DNA from: JAPLST01 sp964397565
GTDB taxonomy: Bacteria; Auribacterota; UBA3054; JAPLST01
Assembly (NCBI GenBank): GCA_964397565.1
Contig: CAYNJC010000016.1
Coordinates: 1 to 64,000, forward strand
Direction: 5' to 3'
DNA: 64,000 nt
Shown here: positions 8,852 through 18,482 of the stretch, piece after piece
How the letters are laid out: every line of letters starts with the position of its first letter
Position numbering within the stretch: the stretch's first letter is position 1
Notes under the pieces: generated by a model
Database searches by the model: none
Seen by the model: the letters and a program-made list of their open reading frames with translations, nothing else
Told to the model about the DNA's origin: nothing
Position numbers and translations under genes: made by a program

Positions 8852-10150
8852 ATGGAACTACAGAGAATCATGACACAGTCGTTGGGTCCGTGTCAGGTGC
8901 CGTCGCCCTTGAATTTGAACACGATTACCGGCGACAGCATCGGCAATTTTGTGGCGGACAACGTTTGGGTGCGCCACAACACCACGGTGGACGAGACGGA
9001 CACCACACCCGAGTTACTGTTCGAGAAGGCCGGGCCGCGTGAAAAAATCTACTTTGAGCCAGCCAAGCTGCGCGTCGCGATCGTCACTTGCGGCGGCCTG
9101 TGCCCCGGGCTGAACAACGTCATTCGGTCAGCCTATCGCGAATTGTGCGGCTATGGCGTGACTGAAATCCTTGGCATTCGGTATGGGTACTTGGGCATGA
9201 ACCCGGCCGCCGGTTTGACGCCCATCCGGCTCACGGATGACGTCGTCGAGGATATACACAAAGAGGGCGGGACCATGCTGGGCTCGTCGCGCGGAGAGCA
9301 GCCGATCGCGGTGATTGTGGATTACTTGCAGCAGAACGGCATTCAGGTGTTGATCGCCATTGGCGGTGACGGCACGCAGCGCGGCGCGTGTGCGATCAGC
9401 GCGGAGGCACGCCGGCGCCTGGCGCCGATTGCGGTGGTGGGTGTGCCCAAGACGATTGACAATGATATTTCCTACGTGCAGCGCTCGTTTGGCTTTACTA
9501 CCGCGGTGGACAAAGCACGCGAGGTGCTGGCCTGCGCCCACAACGAAGCGCACGATTACCCCAATGGCATTGCGATTGTGCGCCTGATGGGGCGCGACTC
9601 AGGCTTCATTGCGGCGATGGCGACGGTCGTCAGTCAGGAAGTCAATTTCACGTTGATCCCCGAGATGCCCTTCCGGCTGGAGGGCGACAACGGGCTGCTC
9701 GCAGCGCTGCGCCGGCGCTTGGAGCGCAAGCGCCACGCCCTGATTGTGGTGGCGGAAGGCGCCGGCCAGGATCTCTTCCCCGATCATCAGCGCCGCGTGG
9801 ATGTCTCAGGCAACGTTGTCCACCAGGACATTGGCATCTTTCTACGCGACCGTATTGCGGCGTATTTCAGGGAGCGGGGGATCGCGGTCGCGATGAAGTA
9901 CATTGATCCAAGCTACATCATCCGCAGTCTGCCGGCGGGCGCCGAGGACGCGGCCCTGTGCGATCGGTACGCGCGCTGCGCCGTGCACGCCGCCATGGCC
10001 GGCAAGACCGAGGTCCTGATTTCGTACTGGAACCAATTCATCCACGTGCCGCTGGCGCTGGCGACGGAGCAGCGGCAGCGCGTCACGCCCGACAGTCAAT
10101 TGTGGAGCAGCGTATTGTCAGCCACGCGGCAGCCACCGCTGATGCTGTGA
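8852..10150 (+). CDS. pfkA: 6-phosphofructokinase, plant/trypanosome/TP0108-type ATP-dependent
   Basis: Phosphorylates fructose 6-phosphate to fructose 1,6-bisphosphate in glycolysis. The 432-residue protein belongs to the long PFK clade shared by plants, trypanosomatids and spirochaetes. Visible motifs are TCGGLCPGLNNVIR (phosphoryl-donor loop), GGDGT at 171-175, PKTIDND at 199-205 and MGRDSGFIA. In this family Gly at the GGDG position with Lys before TIDND marks ATP-dependent enzymes of the plant/trypanosome type, whereas GGDD marks pyrophosphate enzymes. ATP use is therefore inferred despite the Lys. It is first in a likely operon: its stop overlaps the next start (TGATG). Confidence 0.88.
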   Translation: MELQRIMTQSLGPCQVPSPLNLNTITGDSIGNFVADNVWVRHNTTVDETDTTPELLFEKAGPREKIYFEPAKLRVAIVTCGGLCPGLNNVIRSAYRELCGYGVTEILGIRYGYLGMNPAAGLTPIRLTDDVVEDIHKEGGTMLGSSRGEQPIAVIVDYLQQNGIQVLIAIGGDGTQRGACAISAEARRRLAPIAVVGVPKTIDNDISYVQRSFGFTTAVDKAREVLACAHNEAHDYPNGIAIVRLMGRDSGFIAAMATVVSQEVNFTLIPEMPFRLEGDNGLLAALRRRLERKRHALIVVAEGAGQDLFPDHQRRVDVSGNVVHQDIGIFLRDRIAAYFRERGIAVAMKYIDPSYIIRSLPAGAEDAALCDRYARCAVHAAMAGKTEVLISYWNQFIHVPLALATEQRQRVTPDSQLWSSVLSATRQPPLML

Positions 10151-12150
10151 TGACGACGCCCCGCCCGACTATGGCCAACGCGAAACGCGCCGGGTTCCAC
10201 GCCACGACCACCGCCATCCGGGTCGTGGCGGTGTTCGTTGTGCGGCAGACCAAACGGCTGCAAGCCGCGCTGTATCGGCTGCTGCAGCCAACCTTGCCGG
10301 CGCGCTTCGTGCGCCGGATTGCCGTGCGGCGGGTGCGCCGCCGCGCAGATCGCGCGCGGCAGCCGCGTACGATTCTCGCGTCGCGCACGCCCAGTGATGA
10401 AACGATGTTGATTCTCAAAATTCATGATCTGCACCAAGCGTGGCAAAAGGCGCCGCTCGATGTGCTGGGTGAACTGGATCGCCTGAACACCAGCGCGCCC
10501 GACCGCGAAACGGTGTTTGCGTTGATGGAATTGTGCTATGCAGCAGTCCGGCGCGTGCGCCGGGATGAAGAACTGACGGCGCGGCTGCTGCTGTCGTGCG
10601 TGGTGTACAGCTATCAGTTTTTATTCGATCCGCGCTATGGCGCGCCGTTGAGCGCGTTTCATCCCTACACGCGTTTTGCCTGCGAACTATACAATCAAGC
10701 GTTGGAGGGCCATCTGTGCGCCCTGCGCCGGCGCAAACAGCGCATTTGTGCCGGGCAACGCCTGCCGCTGCTGCACGGCGTGCTCGAGTTGCAGCGCAAA
10801 GACAGTTTCCTGATGTGGTCCTTCGAGGACATCAGCGGTTTTGAATTGGCATCCGAACTGGAAGTGAGCGGTCTCGAGGGCCATTATGCGATCGAGGGGA
10901 TTGGCGTGCCGCTGGTCGTGATCCGGGATGTGTCCGGCCAGGCGGCGACGGGTGAGTCGTTCCTGCCGGGCATTCGCCAAACCTGCGCGGCCACTGCGCT
11001 GCTGAAAGTAACCGGCCCGTTCGATGACGGCGCGGGCAATGTGCCCGTGTACCGCGGCGAGGGTGCGCTGTATGATGCCGTCCGCGAGGAGACCCTGACG
11101 GAGGCGGGTGTCACCCTGCCGCTCAAAGCCGATTTCGCGACGCCGCTGGCCTACATGATGACGCGCACGCCGGACCCGGTCTCGTTCGTCGCCATGCTGG
11201 ATGCCGAAGAATGGCGCCACGAGACCGGGCTGCACATGATGCAGCCGTATCAGCCGGACCGCATTCCGATTGTGTTTGTGCACGGCTTGATGTCGTCGCC
11301 GTTCACCTGGCTGCGGATGCTGATCACGTTGATGGCCGATCGCACGATCAGCGCGAAATACCAGCTCTGGTTTTACATGTATCCGACCGGCAACCCGATT
11401 GTGTATTCCGCCCAGATTCTGCGGCAGTCGCTGCGCGATATGCAGCAACGCTACGATCCGACCGGCACAAACCCGAATTTCAATCAAATGGTGTTGGTCG
11501 GGCACAGCATGGGCGGTTTGATCTCGAAATTGCAGGTGGTCAATAGCGGCGACCATATCTGGCGCGCCTTTGCTAATGTCGAGCCGGAGAGTCTGCGGCT
11601 GACGGATGCCGAGCGCACACTGATTGAGACCGCGCTGGTGTTTGAGGCCTTGCCGTGGATCACGCGGGTGGTGTTCATCGCCACGCCGCACAGTGGTTCG
11701 ATCTTTGCCGAGTCGTGGTATGCCCGGCTGGGTGCGGTGGTGGCGCGCATGAACGAGGAATGGGAACACGCCAGCAGCGCGGCCATACGAAAAATCATGG
11801 CGCAGGCCGGCGCGTCCGTTGATCCAACATTCCGGAAGATCATCACGCGGCGCATGCCGACCGGCATCGACGGATTGCTGCCGAGCAATCCAATGTTACA
11901 CGCCACCCAGCACTTGCCGCTGGCGCCGCGTGTCACCTGTCATTCAATCATCGGCAATCAGCGCGCAGGCGGTGAGGCGGGCGGCAGCGACGGCACGGTC
12001 GCCTATGCCAGTGCGCACTTTGCCCCGGCGGTCAGCGAAGTGATTGTGAAATCCGACCACGGCGCCCACGCGCATCCGCTGGCCATTCGCGAGGTCCGTC
12101 GGATTCTGCGCGAGCACGCCCAACTGCTGCCAGCTGCGCCGGAGACTTAG
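10150..12150 (+). CDS. Alpha/beta hydrolase (lipase-like), cytoplasmic-looking paralogue
   Basis: A 666-residue protein whose C-terminal half (from about residue 370) is an alpha/beta hydrolase: VFVHGLMSSPFTW (oxyanion loop), then VGHSMGGL with nucleophile Ser453, and IATPHSG; KSDHGAHAHP near the end probably carries the catalytic His. The N-terminal half is shared with the lipoprotein at 16389 (RLLLSCVVYSYQ, MQPYQPDRIPIVFVHG). Unlike that paralogue it has an Arg-rich N-terminus and no signal peptide or lipobox. The ATG overlaps the pfk stop. The substrate is unknown; esterase or lipase activity is inferred from the triad. Confidence 0.75.
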   Translation: MTTPRPTMANAKRAGFHATTTAIRVVAVFVVRQTKRLQAALYRLLQPTLPARFVRRIAVRRVRRRADRARQPRTILASRTPSDETMLILKIHDLHQAWQKAPLDVLGELDRLNTSAPDRETVFALMELCYAAVRRVRRDEELTARLLLSCVVYSYQFLFDPRYGAPLSAFHPYTRFACELYNQALEGHLCALRRRKQRICAGQRLPLLHGVLELQRKDSFLMWSFEDISGFELASELEVSGLEGHYAIEGIGVPLVVIRDVSGQAATGESFLPGIRQTCAATALLKVTGPFDDGAGNVPVYRGEGALYDAVREETLTEAGVTLPLKADFATPLAYMMTRTPDPVSFVAMLDAEEWRHETGLHMMQPYQPDRIPIVFVHGLMSSPFTWLRMLITLMADRTISAKYQLWFYMYPTGNPIVYSAQILRQSLRDMQQRYDPTGTNPNFNQMVLVGHSMGGLISKLQVVNSGDHIWRAFANVEPESLRLTDAERTLIETALVFEALPWITRVVFIATPHSGSIFAESWYARLGAVVARMNEEWEHASSAAIRKIMAQAGASVDPTFRKIITRRMPTGIDGLLPSNPMLHATQHLPLAPRVTCHSIIGNQRAGGEAGGSDGTVAYASAHFAPAVSEVIVKSDHGAHAHPLAIREVRRILREHAQLLPAAPET

Positions 12151-12199
12151 GCGCGGCTACATTTTACCCCGTCACGGGCGGGAACACAAGGAGAACCAC

Positions 12200-13303
12200 A
12201 TGACCACCCAGTGTTTGAACAAGCGCAGTGCCTGCGCGCTAACCATTGGCGCCCTGATCTTGCTGACCGGCGCGCTGACCTCGTGCAAGAAGCCTGTCGT
12301 CCAGCCTGTTGAGGCGCCCAAACTGGTGAAAACCATGCTGGTGCCCGCGGCAGCGGCGACGGCGACGCATGAATATCCCGGCAACGTGCGGGCGTTTGAT
12401 GAGGCGGAATTGTCCTTTGTGGTGCCCGGCCGCATTGTTGAGTTACCCGTCAAGGAAGGCCAGCACCTGGCCAACGGCGCGCTGATTGGCCGCCTGGACG
12501 ACCGCGAATTCAAGAGCGCGGTGGACGCGGCGCGCTCGCAGGACAAGCTGCAGAAAACGCGCATGGCGAGCTCACAGCAGCTGTACGACAAGGGCGTCAT
12601 CTCAAAAGATGAGTTCGACCTGCAGACGCGCAACAGCGATGTCGCCACGGCAGAATTGGAAACCGCGACGAAGAACCTTGAGGACACGGTGCTGAAGACC
12701 TCCTTCGCCGGCAGCTTGGCGCGGCGCTACGTCGAGCAGGGCCAGAACGTCCAAGCCAAGCAGGCAGTGGTGCTGTTGCAGGACATTTCGCGGCTGAAAC
12801 TGACGATCAATGTGCCGGAGCAGAACGTGGTGCGCGGCACGTCTACAATACTGGAAGAGGCGGTCAAACGCGTGCGCTGCACGGCGACATTTCCGTCCCT
12901 GCCGGGCCGCACCTTTGACTTGACCCTGCATGAATTCAGCACGGCGGCGGACCCGGCCACCCGCACGTATGCAATCACCTTTGCCATGGCCGTACCCACG
13001 AACGCGTTGATCATGCCCGGCATGACGGCGACGGTCACCGCGCCGACCCGCATTGATGTAGTGACGGGCGCAACCGCCGTGAGCGTACCGCTCACGGCCA
13101 TCTGGGCAAATCCGGCCGGCACTTCCTGCGTCTGGGTCGTGAACACCCAGACCATGCGGGTGCAGCCGTGCGTGGTCACGCTGGGCGATATGAAGGGCAG
13201 TACAGTTGATCTCCGCGCCGGGCTGGCGCCGGGCGACACGATCGTCGTGGCGGGCGTCAACCAGCTGGCGGATGGCCAATTGATTCGCCCGTATGGTGAG
13301 TAG
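12200..13303 (+). CDS. RND efflux periplasmic adaptor (membrane fusion lipoprotein)
   Basis: A 367-residue membrane-fusion protein linking an RND pump to an outer-membrane channel. A lipoprotein signal ends in L-T-S-C with the lipidated Cys at residue 29. Then come the biotinyl-lipoyl-like half-motif (FVVPGRIVELPVKEGQ), a short coiled-coil hairpin (residues about 95-155) and the second lipoyl half plus beta-barrel (LKTSFAGSLARRYVEQGQNV). A strong AAGGAG lies before the ATG. The pump subunit follows 38 bases downstream. No outer-membrane factor gene is seen in the window. Confidence 0.88.
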   Translation: MTTQCLNKRSACALTIGALILLTGALTSCKKPVVQPVEAPKLVKTMLVPAAAATATHEYPGNVRAFDEAELSFVVPGRIVELPVKEGQHLANGALIGRLDDREFKSAVDAARSQDKLQKTRMASSQQLYDKGVISKDEFDLQTRNSDVATAELETATKNLEDTVLKTSFAGSLARRYVEQGQNVQAKQAVVLLQDISRLKLTINVPEQNVVRGTSTILEEAVKRVRCTATFPSLPGRTFDLTLHEFSTAADPATRTYAITFAMAVPTNALIMPGMTATVTAPTRIDVVTGATAVSVPLTAIWANPAGTSCVWVVNTQTMRVQPCVVTLGDMKGSTVDLRAGLAPGDTIVVAGVNQLADGQLIRPYGE

Positions 13304-13341
13304 GGTGCAGTGCGCCATTCGTAACGCAACTGAGGCATGCC

Positions 13342-16300
13342 ATGAACATTGCTGAGTACGCGATCCAGAAACGGACCATTACCTACGTGCTGACGATGCT
13401 GTTGCTGGTCGGTGGCTTGAGTGCCTACATGAAAATCGGCCGGTTGGAAGACCCGGAATTCACGATTAAGGACGCGCAGATTACGACGACCTATCCGGGC
13501 GCGACGGCGCGGGAAGTGGAGGAGGAAGTCACGGACTTGATCGAGCGGGCGGCCCAGGCGCTGGGGCAAGTCAAGCGCGTCACCTCCAAATCGGAGCGCG
13601 GGTTGTCCACGGTTACGGTGACAATCAAGGACAAATACGGCAAAGCGATCCTGCCGCAGGTTTGGGATGAATTGCGCCGCAAGGTGGGCGACGTCCAGCG
13701 CAATTTGCCGCCCGGGGCGGGGCCGTCGTTAGTCAATGATGATTTTGGCGACGTGTACGGCATCTATCTGGCGCTGTACGGCGAGGGGTTTTCAATGGCG
13801 GAACTGGAACGCGTCGGCAAATTGTTGCGGCGCGACTTGCTGCTGGCCCAAGACGTGAAGCGCGTCACGTTGTTCGGCGTGCTACCGGAAGTGGTGTATG
13901 TGGAGATGGCGCGCGACAAGATGGCGCAACTGGGCATTACCGAGGCGGACATTTATGCCAAACTGAAGGCAGAGAATCTGGTGATCGATGCCGGCAGCGT
14001 TGATGTCGGCCCGCAACGCGTCACCCTGCGGCCGAGCGGCGAAATCACGTCGGTCGCGCGTCTGGGCGGCATTTTGATCAGCAAGACCAACGATCGCCTG
14101 GTTTATTTGCGTGACGTGGCCACGGTCAGCCGCGGCTACCAAGAGCCGCCGGACGTGATTTTTCATTTTGACGGGCAGCCGGCGATCGGCTTGGCCATTT
14201 CCACCGTTGACGGCGGTAATGTGGTCAGTATGGGCCAGGCGCTCAAGCAGCGGATGGCGCAGCTTACCGCCCAAATTCCGGCCGGTATTCACGTGGGTAT
14301 CATCTCGATGCAAAGCGACACGGTGGTTGAGTCGGTCAACGGCTTTGTCATCAATTTGATTGAAGCGGTGGCGATCGTGATCGTCGTGCTGCTGCTGTTT
14401 ATGGGCGCGCGCAGCGGCCTGATTATCGGCGTGGTGCTGGTGGTGACGATCGCCGGCTCGTTCATTGTGATGAATTTGATTGGCGTGGTGCTACAGCGCA
14501 TTTCGCTGGGCGCGCTGATCATCGCCTTGGGCATGCTGGTGGACAACGCCATTGTGGTGTGCGAAGGCATGCTGATCCGGATTGAGCGCGGCGATGACAA
14601 ACTGCGGAGCGCGCGCGATGTGGTGGCGCAAAATCAATTTCCGCTGCTGGGCGCGACGATCGTGGCCATTATGGCCTTCGGCCCGATCGGCCTGTCGCAG
14701 GACAACACCGGTGAATACTGCCGCTCGCTGTTCCAAGTGCTGTCAATTTCGCTCTTCACGAGTTGGATCACGGCAATCACGGTCACGCCGCTGCTGTGCG
14801 TGGTGTTGTTCAATCCGAAACCGCAGACGGCGGGCCAGACCCAGGATGCCTATCAAGGCGCGTTGTTCCGCATCTATCGCAGGTTTCTCTGCATCTGCCT
14901 GCGGTTTCGCTGGATCTGCGTCGCGATTATCTTGGCGCTGTTGGCGGCGGCCGCACTCAGTTTCAGTTCGCTTGAAATGAGCTTCTTTCCGCCGTCGACC
15001 CGCCCGCAATTCATGGTGGATTTTTGGCTGCCGGCCGGCACCGACATTCGCGCCACCGCTGCCCGCGCGGCCACCGTCGAACAGTTTTTGAAACAACAGG
15101 AACATGTGACCGCGGTCAATGCCACGATCGGCCAGGGCACCATGCGCTTCATTCTTACCTACGCGCCGGAAAAGCGCGATTCGGCCTATGCCCTCTTCAT
15201 TGTCTCCGTCGACGACTACCGCGTGATCAACACGCTGCTGCCGCAACTGCAGGCCGCGCTGGAGCAGGCCCAGCCGGACGCGATTGTGTGTGTCAAGAAG
15301 TTTCTGCTGGGCCCGAACGACGGCGGGCGTATTCAAGTGCGCTTCAGCGGGCCGCGCGGGGATGTGTTGCGCAGCCTGGCCGAGCAGACCATGGATATCA
15401 TGCGCGCCGATGCGGGTGCGCGCAGCGTCCACAGCGACTGGCGCGAGCGCGTGCCGGACATTCTCCCGGCGGTCATCCCCGATGCGGCCGAGCGGGCGGG
15501 GCTGACCCGCCCGCAGATCTGCAACACGCTCAAGCGCGCCTTCGACGGGCTGACCATCGGCATCTATCGTGACAAGGACATCTTGCTGCCCATCATTGCG
15601 CGGCCGCCAGCCAGTGAGCGCTTGAACGCCGCCAACCTGGGCAATCTCCAAATCTACAGCCCGGTCGCGGGCAAGACCATTCCCGTGCGCCAAGTCGTCG
15701 CGTCATTCTGGGGCGGATTCGAGGATTGGTCCATCTGGCGCCGCCATCGCCAACCGACCATCACGGTGCATTGCGACCAGCGCAGCGGCAATGCCAGCAC
15801 CCTGTTTGAGAAACTCAGACCCGCCATCGCGGCTTTGCCCGTGCCGCCGGGTTACTTGCGTGAATGGGGCGGCGAATATGAAAATTCGATCGATGCGCAG
15901 GCCGGCTTGGCCAAGACCACGCCGCTCTTCGTCCTGATCATGATTCTCACGACGATTATCCTGTTCAACTCGTTGCGCCATCCGCTGATCATCTGGCTGA
16001 CCGTGCCGTGCGCCATTATCGGCGTGACCTTTGGCTTGCTTGGCGCGAACCAGCCGTTTGGCTTCATGTCGCTGCTCGGCCTGCTCAGTCTTTCCGGCAT
16101 GCTGATCAAGAACGCGATCGTCTTGATTGACGAAATCAACACCCAGATTGCGCAAGGCCTGCCGCCGTACCAAGGCGTGGTTGACGCCGCCGTCAGCCGC
16201 ATCCGCCCGGTCAGCATGGCGGCGGCCACGACCGTGCTGGGCATGGCGCCGTTGCTGCAGGACGCCTTCTTCATCGCCATGGCGGTGGCGATCATGGCCG

Positions 16301-16392
16301 GCCTGACCTTTGCCACGATCCTGACCATGATTCTGGTGCCGGTGCTCTACACGATCATCTTCCGGATAACCACCCACCCGCGCACAACATGA
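13342..16392 (+). CDS. RND-family efflux transporter permease (AcrB-like)
   Basis: A 1,016-residue proton-driven RND permease with two repeats, each of six membrane segments and a large periplasmic loop. It starts MNIAEYAIQKRTITY; the transmembrane blocks include IIALGMLVDNAIVVCEG (the TM4 acidic residues used for proton relay) and LSGMLIKNAIVLIDEIN in the second half. Overall it resembles the AcrB/hydrophobe-amphiphile branch rather than heavy-metal CusA. It is preceded by its adaptor and overlaps the next gene by ATGA, so all three are probably translated together. Substrate unknown. Confidence 0.9.
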   Translation: MNIAEYAIQKRTITYVLTMLLLVGGLSAYMKIGRLEDPEFTIKDAQITTTYPGATAREVEEEVTDLIERAAQALGQVKRVTSKSERGLSTVTVTIKDKYGKAILPQVWDELRRKVGDVQRNLPPGAGPSLVNDDFGDVYGIYLALYGEGFSMAELERVGKLLRRDLLLAQDVKRVTLFGVLPEVVYVEMARDKMAQLGITEADIYAKLKAENLVIDAGSVDVGPQRVTLRPSGEITSVARLGGILISKTNDRLVYLRDVATVSRGYQEPPDVIFHFDGQPAIGLAISTVDGGNVVSMGQALKQRMAQLTAQIPAGIHVGIISMQSDTVVESVNGFVINLIEAVAIVIVVLLLFMGARSGLIIGVVLVVTIAGSFIVMNLIGVVLQRISLGALIIALGMLVDNAIVVCEGMLIRIERGDDKLRSARDVVAQNQFPLLGATIVAIMAFGPIGLSQDNTGEYCRSLFQVLSISLFTSWITAITVTPLLCVVLFNPKPQTAGQTQDAYQGALFRIYRRFLCICLRFRWICVAIILALLAAAALSFSSLEMSFFPPSTRPQFMVDFWLPAGTDIRATAARAATVEQFLKQQEHVTAVNATIGQGTMRFILTYAPEKRDSAYALFIVSVDDYRVINTLLPQLQAALEQAQPDAIVCVKKFLLGPNDGGRIQVRFSGPRGDVLRSLAEQTMDIMRADAGARSVHSDWRERVPDILPAVIPDAAERAGLTRPQICNTLKRAFDGLTIGIYRDKDILLPIIARPPASERLNAANLGNLQIYSPVAGKTIPVRQVVASFWGGFEDWSIWRRHRQPTITVHCDQRSGNASTLFEKLRPAIAALPVPPGYLREWGGEYENSIDAQAGLAKTTPLFVLIMILTTIILFNSLRHPLIIWLTVPCAIIGVTFGLLGANQPFGFMSLLGLLSLSGMLIKNAIVLIDEINTQIAQGLPPYQGVVDAAVSRIRPVSMAAATTVLGMAPLLQDAFFIAMAVAIMAGLTFATILTMILVPVLYTIIFRITTHPRTT

Positions 16393-18317
16393 AGACGACC
16401 GATACTCAGCCAAGGCCGCGGATGCACCCCGCCGTGCGCACCCGCAGTTTCATCTGGGCGGCACTCTGCGCACTCATGCTGCTGTCCGGCTGCGCGAGTG
16501 TGGGAGTCCGCAAGGTGGCGTTCGACGAACGGATTCCAGAGCCGGAGCGGCTGGCGCTGAGTGTGACGGAGCCGGGCGCGCAGGCGCAAGCCGTTCTGCG
16601 CAGCCGTGGTCTGGCCACGGCATGGGCGAGCAAACCGGATACCGTGCTGCGCAACCTTGACGACGTCTACGCCACCACGCGCGACCCGCAGGTCCTCTAT
16701 GCCTTGGCCGAGCTGACGTATTTGCGTGCCCGGGACAAGTTGGACACGGCGGCGGCGCCGCCCCTGCTGTTGTCCTGCGTTGTCTACAGTTATCAGTACC
16801 TGGCAGGCTTGCCACCAACCCAACCGGGATTGCCTGCGGAACAGACGGCGCGCAACGCGATTGCCTACTACAATTATACGCTGGGCCGCTATATGATGCT
16901 GGCGTCGCGGGCCAAGCTGCGCTACACCCAAGGCCTGCGCCTGCCGGTGCTGCAGGGCTATGTCGAGTTGGACAAGCGTGCCTATGAATTGATCTGGCAA
17001 CCCGAGCAACTCGACGAGTACAAGGTAGCCTACGAATATCAAGCCGAGGGCATGGAGGTGTACCATGTGACGCAAGGCTTGGGCGTGCCGATGATTGCCA
17101 TTCGCCGGCCGCCGGCGAAGGAGCCGTTGTTGCCGGCCGAGCGCTACCTGCCACAGAACGAGCTGACCTATGCTGCCACGGTTGTTATACGGCTGGATGC
17201 ACCGTTGACGGTCGCGGCGGACGGCCAGCACGTGTGGAAAGCGGAAATGGATGTCTACGACCCGGCGCGGACGACCACGGTTGCACTCGGTGCGCGCCAA
17301 GTGCCGCTGGCGACGGACCTGACGACCCCGCTGGCCTACATGATTGAACATGCGCCCACCCAGGGCGGGTTCTACGGCATGCTCAATCCAAGCTCGTATG
17401 AACGCCAGCAAGGGCTCTACATGCTGCAACCCTATCAGCCGGACAAGATTCCGGTCGTCTTTGTGCACGGCCTGATGTCGTCGCCGCGCACCTGGCTGCA
17501 GATGTTAAACGACATCATGGGCGATCCGGTCTTGCGCCGCCACTACCAGTTCTGGTTCTTCTGGTACCCGACCGGCAATCCGGTTCTGTACTCGGCGGCC
17601 AACTTGCGTGCGTCGCTGAATGGCGTGCGGCAGCAATACGACCCGGCCGGCACGAACCAGGCCTTCAACCGCATGGTCGTGGTCAGTCACAGCATGGGTG
17701 GTCTGCTCAGCAAGACCCTGGTGCAAACGAGCGGCACGCAGCTCTGGCAACTGGTTGCCGACGCGTCACCGACGCAAATGGGATTCACGGACGAAGAGCG
17801 GGCGCTAGTGGAGAAAACCTTCTTCTTCGAGGCGCAACCGTACATTGCGCGCGTGATGTTCCTGGCCACGCCGCATCGTGGTGCCAGCATGGCAGACCGC
17901 CCGATTGCCCGGCTGGGTTCATATGTCACCAGTCTGCCGGACGCACTGTCGACGCCGGGTGACGCCGTCGTCGAGAAACTGGCGGAACGCCGCGTGCAGG
18001 CGCCATCCGCAGCGGCCATCCGGCTCGATAAAATCAACACCGGCCTTGACAGTCTGTCGCCGGAGAATGCCGCCCTGGCTGCGCTGTGCCAGTTGCCTAT
18101 CTGCGTGCCCTACCACTCGATCATTGGCAACGACCGTCAAGCTGGCGTGCCGGGCGGCACGGATGGCATCGTGCCCTACACCAGCTCGCATTTGGAGGGC
18201 GCGCAATCCGAGTTGATCGTCAAGTCTGGCCACAGTGTCCAAGAGAATCTCAGCGCGATCCGCGAAGTGCGCCGCCTTCTGTTGCAGCACCTCCAGGACG
18301 CAGCACCTCATCAATGA
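16389..18317 (+). CDS. Alpha/beta hydrolase lipoprotein, paralogue of the 10150-12150 product
   Basis: A 642-residue lipoprotein. The signal peptide ends in L-S-G-C with lipidated Cys at residue 35. It shares the whole architecture of the 10150 product: LLLSCVVYSYQY, a middle beta region, LQPYQPDKIPVVFVHGLMSS, nucleophile Ser435 in VSHSMGGLLSK, FLATPHRG, and KSGHSVQENL, which probably contains the catalytic His. The start codon overlaps the RND permease stop (ATGA). Having one copy membrane-anchored and one apparently soluble on either side of an efflux pump suggests a shared job in envelope lipid or exported-substrate processing; this is inference. Confidence 0.78.
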   Translation: MKTTDTQPRPRMHPAVRTRSFIWAALCALMLLSGCASVGVRKVAFDERIPEPERLALSVTEPGAQAQAVLRSRGLATAWASKPDTVLRNLDDVYATTRDPQVLYALAELTYLRARDKLDTAAAPPLLLSCVVYSYQYLAGLPPTQPGLPAEQTARNAIAYYNYTLGRYMMLASRAKLRYTQGLRLPVLQGYVELDKRAYELIWQPEQLDEYKVAYEYQAEGMEVYHVTQGLGVPMIAIRRPPAKEPLLPAERYLPQNELTYAATVVIRLDAPLTVAADGQHVWKAEMDVYDPARTTTVALGARQVPLATDLTTPLAYMIEHAPTQGGFYGMLNPSSYERQQGLYMLQPYQPDKIPVVFVHGLMSSPRTWLQMLNDIMGDPVLRRHYQFWFFWYPTGNPVLYSAANLRASLNGVRQQYDPAGTNQAFNRMVVVSHSMGGLLSKTLVQTSGTQLWQLVADASPTQMGFTDEERALVEKTFFFEAQPYIARVMFLATPHRGASMADRPIARLGSYVTSLPDALSTPGDAVVEKLAERRVQAPSAAAIRLDKINTGLDSLSPENAALAALCQLPICVPYHSIIGNDRQAGVPGGTDGIVPYTSSHLEGAQSELIVKSGHSVQENLSAIREVRRLLLQHLQDAAPHQ

Positions 18318-18482
18318 CTGCACGCAAGCGGACGCAATGACGGCAAGGCTGTGGTCTGCAACACAATTGACGTCCAGCGCTGCCGGCGGCGTTGCGACCT
18401 ACTGGGCGGCATCCAGGTGATGCTCGTGCCGCTGCTGCAGGCGACTATTTCTCACGTGGCGTGCCACACCGGTGCGGCGTGA

